This document shows, piece by piece, positions 1 through 6,353 of a DNA stretch of 11,301 bases. A program made the position numbers and the translations under genes. Origin of the DNA: an uncultured Eisenbergiella sp. GTDB taxonomy: Bacteria; Bacillota; Clostridia; Lachnospirales; Lachnospiraceae. Where the stretch lies: the NCBI GenBank assembly GCA_948960675.1, contig CARDPF010000083.1, positions 1 through 11,301 of the forward strand, in the 5' to 3' direction. The stretch's first letter is position 1. Each line of letters begins with the position of its first letter. The notes under the pieces are model-generated. The model had not been told where the DNA came from, made no database searches, and saw only the letters and a program-made list of their open reading frames with translations.

Positions 1-1
1 C

Positions 2-652
2 AAGCGGGGAACCCGTGACAAGGACGAATATGTGGTTTCATTCATGGGCTATGCGCCCGCGGACGATCCGCAGATCGCGATCTATGTGGTGCTAAACCGG
101 CCCAATTCAGCCAACCAGGATTTGGAGACGAGGAAGGCCGTGGTGATGTCCAAGAACATCCTGACGGAAATACTTCCTTATTTGAATATTTTCATGACGG
201 AGCCTTTGACGGAGGAACAGGTGGAGGAACTTGCCCAACTGGATGCGGATATCCGCCAGCAGATGCTGGACCGGGCAGCCCAGCTGGGAACCGTCGGCGC
301 GCAGGAAGGCGACGGTACACAAAATCCGGATACAGGACAGCCGCAGGGGGAGGATGGGGCGGGGGGAGATACGGATAACCCGCAGACGGGAACAGACCCG
401 CAGACAGGCGGTGACGGTGAAAGCGGCCATCCCCCCCAGGACAGCGGCGGTGACGGCCAGACGCTAGATCATCCCGAAGGAAGCGACCCTGCGCAGGAAA
501 ATAACCCGTATGTGAATGAGGACGGACAGGTGATTGATCCTGCTACCGGGGAGGTGATGGGGGAGGATACCGAAGGATATGATACACCGGTTTCCGGTAT
601 TTTGGGACAGGGTGCGTCCGGCGGTACGGATCCGGGGGACGGACAGCCGTAG
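2..652 (+). CDS. Class B penicillin-binding protein (transpeptidase), C-terminal part only
   Basis: This is the 3' end of a gene that begins before the window; 216 codons are visible before the TAG at 650-652. The first 65 or so residues match the end of the transpeptidase domain of SpoVD/FtsI-class PBPs: YVVSFMGYAPADDP, followed by IAIYVVLNRP, and then LTEILPYLNIFMTE. These enzymes crosslink peptidoglycan stems outside the membrane. The Ser, SxN and KTG boxes must lie upstream of the window. From about visible residue 65 the protein runs into a roughly 150-residue tail. It starts with a short charged, helix-like stretch (EEQVEELAQLDADIRQQM) and then becomes Gly, Asp, Gln, Pro and Thr rich with no Cys and few hydrophobic residues, so it is probably disordered and extracytoplasmic. 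No PASTA domain is visible. A second PBP of the same class follows 109 bases later. The family call is firm; which paralogue serves vegetative division and which sporulation cannot be told. Confidence 0.88.
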   Translation, partial: KRGTRDKDEYVVSFMGYAPADDPQIAIYVVLNRPNSANQDLETRKAVVMSKNILTEILPYLNIFMTEPLTEEQVEELAQLDADIRQQMLDRAAQLGTVGAQEGDGTQNPDTGQPQGEDGAGGDTDNPQTGTDPQTGGDGESGHPPQDSGGDGQTLDHPEGSDPAQENNPYVNEDGQVIDPATGEVMGEDTEGYDTPVSGILGQGASGGTDPGDGQP

Positions 653-661
653 TTTCGGTTT

Positions 662-709
662 TGCCGTCAACGGCATCCGCTCTGCCAAGTTGGCAAACTG
701 TTACGCATA
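662..709. repeat. Pair of compact palindromes with an AACTGTTACG tail, possible repeat remnant
   Basis: In the 109-base gap between the two PBP genes there are two tight inverted repeats. The first is TGCCGT-CA-ACGGCA (662-675). The second is TGCCAA-G-TTGGCA (683-695), followed directly by AACTGTTACGCATA (696-709). The same tail, AACTGTTACG, also following a small palindrome, forms one end of the element between ftsZ and spoIIGA when that element is read on the minus strand. I therefore infer a decayed or internally deleted relative. Neither palindrome is followed by a T run, so a terminator role is unlikely. Confidence 0.4.
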
Positions 710-761
710 ACCATGCAGGCGTGCTAATAAATTGTAATAAGAACCTGTCTTGGGGCTTTGG

Positions 762-2540
762 ATGGAAAAAAGCAAAACCTATCATAGAAAAAAGATTGTA
801 ACGGTATTTTTGGCCTGCCTGCTTTTGTTTGTGGTGCTGACGGTGCGGGTGACGTACCTGATGGTGTTTGAGTCAGAGCATTATACCCAGCTTGCCACCG
901 AACTTCACCAGCGGGAGCGCAAAATCAAGGCAAAGCGGGGGCGGATTTTGGATGCCACCGGCACGGTACTGGCAGATAACCGGACCGTCTGCACAGTCTC
1001 CGTCATCCACAGCCAAATCAAGGAGCCGGAGCGTGTCATTGCAGTTTTGTGCAAGGAACTGGGACTGTCCGAGGAGACGGTGCGAAAACGGGTGGAGAAG
1101 GTTTCGGCCATTGAAAAAGTCAAAAGCAATGTGGATAAACAGGTGGGGGATGCCATCCGCGCCTATAAGTTAGACGGGGTGAAGGTAGACGAGGATTTCA
1201 AGCGTTTTTACCCGTACGGGGAACTGGCCTCCAAGGTGCTTGGATTCACCGGGGCAGACAACCAGGGGATCCTTGCGCTGGAAAGTTATTACGAGGAATA
1301 CCTGCGGGGGGAGCCCGGCACTATACTGGAGATGACAGACGCGCGCGGCGTGGAACTTGTGGAGGCGGGGGAGGACCGGATAGAGCCGGTAAACGGCGAC
1401 GATCTGGTTATCAGCATGGATGTCAATATCCAGCAGTACGCCACCCAGCTTGCCAGACAGGTGATGAAGGCGAAGGAGGCGCAGAGCGTTTCCATTTTGG
1501 TGATGCGGCCGGATAACGGGGAAATCCTTGCCATGGTGGACGTACCGGAGTATAATCTCAATGATCCCTTTACGTTATCCGACGCCATGCTGGAAACGTA
1601 CCGGGAACAGGAAACAAAGGGCGACGGTGAGAACAAAGAGATACCGGCAACGGACAGGGAGGCGATACCGGAGGAAAAAAAGCAGGAGCTTCTCAACCGC
1701 ATGTGGAGAAATGCCTGCATCAACGATACGTATGAGCCCGGTTCGGCGTTTAAGATCATTACGGCGTCCGCTGCCCTTGAGGAAGGGGTGGTGACGGAGG
1801 AGGATACGTTCTCCTGTCCGGGTTTTATCGTGGTGGATGACCGGAAAATCCGGTGCGCAAAAGTGCAGGGGCACGGCTCACAGAATTTTGTGCAGGGTAC
1901 GATGAACTCCTGCAATCCGGTATTTATCACAGTGGGGCAAAGGCTTGGGGTAGACCGTTACTGCGACTATTTTGAACAGTTCGGCCTCAAGAAAAAGACC
2001 GGGATTGATCTGCCCGGAGAGGCGGGAACGATCATGCACAAAAGGGAAGATATGGGGCCGGTGGAACTGGCTACCGTGTCTTTTGGGCAGTCCTTCCAGA
2101 TTACCCCCATCCAACTGGCGGCGACGGTCTCCTCCCTCATAAACGGGGGACACCGGATTACGCCGCATTTCGGGGTAAAAACCGTGAACGGGGCGGGGGA
2201 GGACACCCATGTGTTTACACCAAAGAAAAAAGGGGATATTCTATCTGAAGATACCAGCAGGAGGCTGCGGGAGATATTATTCCAGGTAGTGGAAAACGGC
2301 GGGGGGAAAAACGGCAGGGTCGAAGGATACCGGGTGGGGGGCAAGACCGCCACCAGCGAAACGCTGCCCAGGGGAACAGGAAAGTATATTTCTTCCTTCC
2401 TTGGATTTGCCCCGGCGGACGATCCCAAGGTTCTGGCCCTATGTATCATTCGTGTGCCCAAGGGAATTTATTACGGGGGGCAGATTGCCGCGCCGGTGGT
2501 ACGCCAGCTGTTTGAAAATATACTTCCATATTTGCTGTAG
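762..2540 (+). CDS. Class B penicillin-binding protein, SpoVD/FtsI-type D,D-transpeptidase
   Basis: A 592-residue bitopic peptidoglycan transpeptidase that crosslinks septal or spore-cortex wall together with a SEDS glycosyltransferase (ftsW lies downstream). Residues 11-33 form a single N-terminal membrane anchor. The dimerisation/pedestal region begins at about residue 55 with RKIKAKRGRILDATG. The transpeptidase domain runs from about 240 to the end. Its nucleophile Ser328 sits in SAFK (328-331) and the second box is Ser383-Cys-Asn385. The third box reads Lys528-Thr-Ala530 instead of KTG. A lysine- and glutamate-rich insert lies at about 282-312. There is no C-terminal PASTA domain, unlike Bacillus SpoVD. 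I chose the ATG at 762, which has GGGG at 752-755 six bases upstream; a TTG at 750 in the same frame has no good ribosome binding site. It follows another PBP gene and precedes mraY, as is typical of clostridial dcw clusters. The family is firm; FtsI versus SpoVD identity is open. Confidence 0.9.
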   Translation: MEKSKTYHRKKIVTVFLACLLLFVVLTVRVTYLMVFESEHYTQLATELHQRERKIKAKRGRILDATGTVLADNRTVCTVSVIHSQIKEPERVIAVLCKELGLSEETVRKRVEKVSAIEKVKSNVDKQVGDAIRAYKLDGVKVDEDFKRFYPYGELASKVLGFTGADNQGILALESYYEEYLRGEPGTILEMTDARGVELVEAGEDRIEPVNGDDLVISMDVNIQQYATQLARQVMKAKEAQSVSILVMRPDNGEILAMVDVPEYNLNDPFTLSDAMLETYREQETKGDGENKEIPATDREAIPEEKKQELLNRMWRNACINDTYEPGSAFKIITASAALEEGVVTEEDTFSCPGFIVVDDRKIRCAKVQGHGSQNFVQGTMNSCNPVFITVGQRLGVDRYCDYFEQFGLKKKTGIDLPGEAGTIMHKREDMGPVELATVSFGQSFQITPIQLAATVSSLINGGHRITPHFGVKTVNGAGEDTHVFTPKKKGDILSEDTSRRLREILFQVVENGGGKNGRVEGYRVGGKTATSETLPRGTGKYISSFLGFAPADDPKVLALCIIRVPKGIYYGGQIAAPVVRQLFENILPYLL

Positions 2541-2547
2541 GAATAGG

Positions 2548-2583
2548 TATAGTAAACGGCAAAATAATTTGCCGTTTACTATA
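2548..2583. repeat. Perfect 16-bp hairpin between PBP gene and mraY
   Basis: The arm TATAGTAAACGGCAAA (2548-2563) is exactly complementary to 2568-2583, with an ATAA loop at 2564-2567. It starts eight bases after the PBP stop codon and ends 32 bases before the mraY start. It is the longest perfect stem I found in the window. It is followed by ATAATCC rather than a T run, so it is not a canonical intrinsic terminator. A role in mRNA processing or stability, an attenuator needing another factor, or a small mobile palindrome are all possible. Confidence 0.8.
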
Positions 2584-2615
2584 ATAATCCAAATAAATCA
2601 GGAAGGAAAAGGTGT

Positions 2616-3572
2616 ATGACATATTCCGTCTTGCTTCCGGTCTTTATTTCCTTTGGCGTGAGTGCCGTATTGGGGCCGGTGGTGATTCCATTCTTACGCA
2701 GGATGAAGGCTTCGCAGACCGTCCGGTCCGAGGGGCCAAAGAGCCATTTACAAAAGAACGGAACGCCGACGATGGGGGGAATTCTTTTTCTGGCAGGCCT
2801 TTGCGCCGCCTGCATCCCTTTTATCGGACAATACCCGCAAATCCTGCCGGTTCTTTTTTTGACATTGGGATTTGGAATGGTGGGGTTTGGGGATGATTTT
2901 GTGAAGGTGGTGCTCAAGCGATCCATGGGGCTTTCACCATTACAGAAATTACTGGGACAGCTTGTGGTGACGGCAGTATTTGCCGGTTATGTCACATGTG
3001 TTTTGGGGCTGGGGCTTTCCATGCGCATTCCCTTTCAGCCGGGAAAACTGTTGGATTTTGGCAGCTGGAACCTGCCGGTTTTGTTTTTTATTGTGCTGGG
3101 CACGGTCAACGGGACGAACTTTACCGACGGATTGGACGGACTTGCGGGAAGCGTGACGCTGCTGGTATCGGTCTTCTTTTCCGCAGTGGCCATCGGGGAG
3201 GGCAGCGGCCTTGCGCCTGTAGCCTGTGCGGTTGCCGGCGGGCTGTTGGGGTTCTTATTGTTTAATGTGCATCCGGCCAGCGTATTTATGGGGGATACGG
3301 GTTCCCTGGCCCTTGGGGGATTTGTGGCGGGAATGGCTTATATGCTCCATATGCCGCTATTTATTCCCATCGTCGGTTTTGTCTACATGGCCGAAGTGCT
3401 TTCGGTCATCCTGCAGGTGGGATATTTTAAGCTGAGCGGGGGGAAAAGGCTTTTTAGGATGACGCCCCTGCATCACCATTTTGAATTGGGCGGGTGGCCG
3501 GAAACGAAAATTGTGGCGGGGTTTTCCATTATCACGGCGCTGTTGTGCCTTTTGGGATTTGCCGCATTGTGA
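2616..3572 (+). CDS. mraY: Phospho-N-acetylmuramoyl-pentapeptide-transferase (MraY)
   Basis: An integral membrane enzyme that transfers phospho-MurNAc-pentapeptide from UDP to undecaprenyl phosphate, making lipid I on the cytoplasmic face. The 318-residue length is normal for Firmicutes MraY. Family motifs appear in order: the substrate-binding stretch GPKSHLQKNGTPTMGG (40-55), the paired acidic residues Asp93-Asp94 followed by FVKVVLKR, NFTDGLDGLAG (168-178), FMGDTGS with the essential Asp227 (224-230), and the histidine box MTPLHHHFELGG (282-293). About ten hydrophobic segments are spread along the chain. The ATG at 2616 has AGGAAGG at 2600-2606 and AAAGG at 2608-2612 upstream. The strong hairpin at 2548-2583 lies in its leader. 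The next gene, murD, supplies an earlier cytoplasmic step of the same pathway. Confidence 0.97.
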   Translation: MTYSVLLPVFISFGVSAVLGPVVIPFLRRMKASQTVRSEGPKSHLQKNGTPTMGGILFLAGLCAACIPFIGQYPQILPVLFLTLGFGMVGFGDDFVKVVLKRSMGLSPLQKLLGQLVVTAVFAGYVTCVLGLGLSMRIPFQPGKLLDFGSWNLPVLFFIVLGTVNGTNFTDGLDGLAGSVTLLVSVFFSAVAIGEGSGLAPVACAVAGGLLGFLLFNVHPASVFMGDTGSLALGGFVAGMAYMLHMPLFIPIVGFVYMAEVLSVILQVGYFKLSGGKRLFRMTPLHHHFELGGWPETKIVAGFSIITALLCLLGFAAL

Positions 3573-3590
3573 AACAAAATAGGGGGAAGA

Positions 3591-3610
3591 TTGAAAATTA
3601 AAATTTTCAA
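3591..3610. repeat. AT-rich 20-bp palindrome upstream of murD
   Basis: TTGAAAATT and AATTTTCAA form a perfect 9-bp inverted repeat around a central AA. It abuts and partly overlaps the repeat at 3601-3662. It could be an operator dyad or the outer arm of that repeat. The second copy of the repeat, near murA, has only the right half (TTTTTCAA), so the full dyad is specific to this site. Confidence 0.6.
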
Positions 3611-3662
3611 TCGCGAATTTTTGTTTGCGCGACCAAGCAGCGCAGAAATGAGGAAAAAAATG
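3601..3662 (+). repeat. Dispersed short repeat, copy A (murD leader)
   Basis: About 60 bases here match 6185-6247 in the same orientation. The best block, 3624-3651 against 6208-6235, agrees at 22 of 28 positions and shares TGCGCGAC, AAGCA, GCAG and AATG. Each copy can form a small stem: here CGCGA (3612-3616) pairs with TTGCG (3625-3629). The 3' end of this copy supplies both the likely ribosome binding site (GAGG, 3650-3653) and the ATG of murD. The repeat is seen directly; its origin as a mobile or replicated element is inferred. Confidence 0.7.
3650..3653 (+). promoter_or_regulatory. Ribosome binding site deciding the murD start
   Basis: GAGG lies six bases before the ATG at 3660. A TTG at 3591 in the same frame is preceded by AGGGGGAAGA, but translation from it would add 23 residues that read through the dispersed repeat and do not resemble a MurD N-terminus. 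Confidence 0.6.
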
Positions 3663-5021
3663 GATTTAAAGGGGAAAAAGGTACTGGTGGCAGGCTGCGG
3701 CAGGAGCGGCATCGGCGCGGCGCAGCTGCTGCTTAGGATGGGGGCGTGTCCCGTTTTGTTTGACGAAAACGAAAAGCTGGATATAGAGGCTGTCCAAAAG
3801 CAGGGCGGTTTTGAAAAGGAGCAGGAGGTTTTGCTGGGGAGGATTCCGCAGGCGTGCTTTGGAAAACTGGCGCTGGCGGTGCTCAGTCCCGGCATTGCGC
3901 TGGACTCTCCTTTGGCACAGCGGTTTTTGCAGGCCGGCATCCCGGTTTGGGGGGAGGTGGAGCTTGCCTGGCATTTCGGAAAGGGCAGGGTGCTGGCCGT
4001 CACCGGGACCAACGGAAAGACCACGACCACGACGCTTTTGGGAAAAATCATGGAGGCATATTTTGATTCGGTCTTTGTGGTGGGCAATATCGGTACGCCT
4101 TATACCGGGGAAGTGCACAATATGCACAAGGACAGTGTGACCGTGGCGGAAATCAGCAGCTTCCAGCTGGAGACCTGCCATGCGTTCCATCCGGTAGTGT
4201 CTGCCGTTTTGAACATTACGCCTGACCATTTAAACCGACACCATACGATGGAAAATTATGTGGCCGTCAAAGAATCCATTGCCAAGAACCAGACGAAAGG
4301 GGACTTTTGTGTGCTCAATTATGACGACCCATATACCAGGGACTTTGGAAAAAGATGCAGTGCACAGGTCATTTGGTTTTCCTCCAAGGAAAAGCCTAAA
4401 TACGGGTACTATCTGGATGACGGCTGCATTTGCCAGGATCTGGGACAGGGCAGGCAGGCGCTTCTGGATGTGGGGCAGCTGCACCTGATCGGGGTGCACA
4501 ATTATGAAAATGTGATGGCGGCCATTGCCATGGCGGCGGCCTTTGGCGTACCCATGGAGACGGTTTTATCTGTGGTCAGGGATTTTCGGGCAGTGGAGCA
4601 CAGGATTGAATATGTGGCGGTCAAACGGGGAGTGGTCTATTATAACGATTCCAAGGGAACCAACCCGGATGCGGCGATCCAGGCAATCCGGGCCATGCGC
4701 TGGCCTACGGTGCTGATCGGTGGCGGTTATGACAAGGGCAGTACCTATGACGAATGGATCGAGGCGTTTGACGGAAAGGTAAAGCTTCTTGTACTGATCG
4801 GGCAGACACGGGAAAAAATTGCGGACTGTGCCAGAAAGCACGGGATGGGGCAGATTGTGTTTGCGGACAGCTTTGGGGAGGCCATGGATTTGTGCGTAAA
4901 GAATGCGCAGCCGGGCGATGCTGTTTTGCTTTCCCCCGCCTGCGCCAGCTGGGGGATGTTTTCCGATTATGAAGAACGGGGCCGGATTTTTAAGGAATAT
5001 GTGAACGGGATTAAGGAGTGA
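3660..5021 (+). CDS. murD: UDP-N-acetylmuramoyl-L-alanine--D-glutamate ligase (MurD)
   Basis: A cytoplasmic Mur ligase that adds D-glutamate to UDP-MurNAc-L-Ala using ATP. From the ATG at 3660 it is 453 residues, close to the usual 450. Domain 1 is a Rossmann-like fold opening with LKGKKVLVAGCGRSG (3-17). Domain 2 carries the ATP loop GTNGKTTTT (116-124), then AEISSFQLE (163-171) and NITPDHLNRH (185-194). Domain 3 has the FRAVEHRIE motif (309-317), NDSKGTNPDAA (329-339) and the C-terminal LSPACASWGMFSDYEERG (424-441). The sequence upstream to the TTG at 3591 is open and could add 23 residues, but that extension is encoded by the repeat at 3601-3662. Its TGA overlaps the ribosome binding site region of ftsW, implying co-transcription and probable translational coupling. 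Confidence 0.96.
   Translation: MDLKGKKVLVAGCGRSGIGAAQLLLRMGACPVLFDENEKLDIEAVQKQGGFEKEQEVLLGRIPQACFGKLALAVLSPGIALDSPLAQRFLQAGIPVWGEVELAWHFGKGRVLAVTGTNGKTTTTTLLGKIMEAYFDSVFVVGNIGTPYTGEVHNMHKDSVTVAEISSFQLETCHAFHPVVSAVLNITPDHLNRHHTMENYVAVKESIAKNQTKGDFCVLNYDDPYTRDFGKRCSAQVIWFSSKEKPKYGYYLDDGCICQDLGQGRQALLDVGQLHLIGVHNYENVMAAIAMAAAFGVPMETVLSVVRDFRAVEHRIEYVAVKRGVVYYNDSKGTNPDAAIQAIRAMRWPTVLIGGGYDKGSTYDEWIEAFDGKVKLLVLIGQTREKIADCARKHGMGQIVFADSFGEAMDLCVKNAQPGDAVLLSPACASWGMFSDYEERGRIFKEYVNGIKE
5013..5018 (+). promoter_or_regulatory. Ribosome binding site for the GTG start of ftsW
   Basis: AAGGAG ends just before the murD stop codon (5019-5021) and lies seven bases before the GTG at 5026. This supports a GTG start. 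The overlap with the end of murD suggests coupled translation. Confidence 0.8.
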
Positions 5022-5025
5022 CACT

Positions 5026-6174
5026 GTGGCGTTTAGAAGGGGCAAAAACAAAACCGAATCGTATTTTGACTACAGCCTGCTATTCATCATCCTGTTTTTG
5101 GTGGGATTTGGACTGGTTATGATCTATTCCGCCAGTTCTTACAATGCTACCGTGGAAATGGATGACGCGATGTACTTTTTGATCCACCAGGGGGGCGCGG
5201 CAGCCGTCGGGATCGGGGCGATGGTGGTGGTTTCCTGGATCCCTTACCATTTCTGGGAACGGTTTGCGGTACTGGGCTATATCGTGTCCATTATCCTGAT
5301 TTTGTTGGTGCTGACGCCCTTGGGCAGGGAAGTCAACGGCGCAAGGCGCTGGCTCAATATCGGAATATCGGTACAGCCGGCGGAAATCGCAAAGCTTGCC
5401 ATGATTTTGTTTTTGGCGAGCATGATATGTAAAATCGGCCGCAAGGTGCGTTCCACCAAAGGCTTCTGTGTGATTTTGGGCATGGCGGGTGTCGTGTGCG
5501 TGCTGGTTTGGAAAATTACGGACAACATGAGTTCGGCAATTATCATTTTCGGGATTGCCTTTTTGATGCTTTTTGTGGCGAGCCCGGATTATAAGCGGTT
5601 TGTGACGGTGGGGCTGGCCGGGGTTGCGGGCGCTGTGGCGGTGGTGTACCTGATCTCACAGGCCTCGACCACGGAAGGGATGAACTTTCGGGGCGTCCGG
5701 ATTTTGGCCTGGCTTGATCCGGAGAAATATGCGGACGATACCGGATTCCAGACGCTGCAGGGGCTGTATGCCATCGGATCCGGCGGGATTTTCGGCAAGG
5801 GGCTGGGACAGAGCATTCAAAAACTTGGGTATCTGCCGGAGGAACAAAATGATATGATCTTTGCAGTCATCTGTGAAGAATTGGGATTGTTTGGGGCCAT
5901 CGCCGTGATTCTTATTTTCCTGCTCATGATGTGGCGCTTCATGGTGATTGCAAACAATGCCCCCGATTTGTTTGGGGCGCTTTTGGTGGTGGGAGTGATG
6001 GGGCATATTGCCATTCAGGTCATTTTAAATATTGCGGTGGTGACAAATACCATTCCAAACACGGGAATTTCCCTGCCTTTTATCAGCTATGGCGGTACGT
6101 CGGTCATGTTTTTGCTGATTGAGATGGGGCTGGTTATGAGCGTGGCCAGAAGGATCCGTTTAAAGGATGTATAG
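5026..6174 (+). CDS. ftsW: SEDS peptidoglycan glycosyltransferase FtsW/SpoVE
   Basis: A polytopic membrane enzyme that polymerises lipid II into glycan strands together with a class B PBP, at the division or sporulation septum. It has 382 residues with about ten membrane segments. SEDS landmarks are GREVNGARRWL (100-110) followed by VQPAEIAKLA (116-125), the extracellular loop WLDPEKYADDTGFQ (229-242) with the likely catalytic acid at Asp237 or Asp238, the stretch KLGYLPEEQNDMIFAVICEE (266-285), and TGISLPFISYGGTS (346-359). The position that is commonly QPDLGTA in FtsW reads TDNMSSA (165-171). The gene starts with GTG. FtsW and SpoVE cannot be separated by sequence alone; in Bacillus, spoVE occupies this slot. 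After it comes a 179-base gap where Bacillus has murG. Confidence 0.95.
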   Translation: MAFRRGKNKTESYFDYSLLFIILFLVGFGLVMIYSASSYNATVEMDDAMYFLIHQGGAAAVGIGAMVVVSWIPYHFWERFAVLGYIVSIILILLVLTPLGREVNGARRWLNIGISVQPAEIAKLAMILFLASMICKIGRKVRSTKGFCVILGMAGVVCVLVWKITDNMSSAIIIFGIAFLMLFVASPDYKRFVTVGLAGVAGAVAVVYLISQASTTEGMNFRGVRILAWLDPEKYADDTGFQTLQGLYAIGSGGIFGKGLGQSIQKLGYLPEEQNDMIFAVICEELGLFGAIAVILIFLLMMWRFMVIANNAPDLFGALLVVGVMGHIAIQVILNIAVVTNTIPNTGISLPFISYGGTSVMFLLIEMGLVMSVARRIRLKDV

Positions 6175-6184
6175 GTATGCGACA

Positions 6185-6247
6185 GTTTTTCAACCGCAGG
6201 ATTGGTGTCTGCGCGACAAAGCATTGCAGGAATGGAGTAAAAAATGG
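6185..6247 (+). repeat. Dispersed short repeat, copy B (ftsW-murA gap)
   Basis: This is the second copy of the repeat seen at 3601-3662, in the same orientation. The stem is CGCAG (6195-6199) with CTGCG (6209-6213). Relative to copy A, a G-T wobble has become A-T and an A-T has become G-C, so pairing is kept while the bases differ. It also ends in GGAG, an A-rich run and ATGG. No recognisable gene follows directly. Confidence 0.7.
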
Positions 6248-6248
6248 C

Positions 6249-6280
6249 CGCTGCGGTTTGGGCTTGGCGTTACCGCAGCG
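6249..6280. repeat. 9-bp perfect hairpin in the ftsW-murA gap
   Basis: CGCTGCGGT (6249-6257) pairs exactly with ACCGCAGCG (6272-6280) around a 14-base loop. There is no T run after it, so it is not a standard terminator. Together with the repeat at 6185-6247 it fills most of the 179-base space before murA. The remaining part (about 6300-6335) is AT-rich and shows no convincing promoter. Confidence 0.65.
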
Positions 6281-6340
6281 TGGGCTGGAAACTTTCGGGC
6301 ATTTTCCCATATTATAAAATAAGTCGGCAGTTATAGTACG

Positions 6341-6349
6341 GGAAGGTGG
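6341..6349 (+). promoter_or_regulatory. Ribosome binding site for the TTG start of murA
   Basis: GGAAGGTGG lies four bases before the TTG at 6354. Reading upstream in frame there is no ATG, GTG or TTG before the TAA at 6315-6317, so TTG is the only plausible start that keeps the conserved MurA N-terminus. Confidence 0.8.
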
Positions 6350-6353
6350 ACAG

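Noticed and set aside
2..13. Lys-Arg-Gly-Thr at the start of the window as a degenerate KTGT box of the first PBP
   Set aside because: In SpoVD-type PBPs the KTG box is followed by a short loop before YVVSF. The spacing fits a KTG box just upstream of the window, so this KRGT is probably in the loop.
1289..1930. Long open frame on the minus strand opposite the second PBP
   Set aside because: It has no recognisable domain and low-quality composition, and it is antisense to a catalytic-domain coding region.
2548..2583. Hairpin before mraY as an intrinsic terminator
   Set aside because: No T run follows on either side, and mraY is expected to be co-transcribed with the PBP gene.
6177..6317. 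Possible 46-codon gene after ftsW
   Set aside because: It reads through the dispersed repeat and the hairpin, has no recognisable motif and only a weak ribosome binding site.
6244..6336. Possible 30-codon gene rich in Trp and aromatic residues, with GGAG six bases upstream
   Set aside because: The start lies at the repeat end and the frame crosses the 9-bp hairpin. There is no independent sign of coding; it is worth checking only if conserved.
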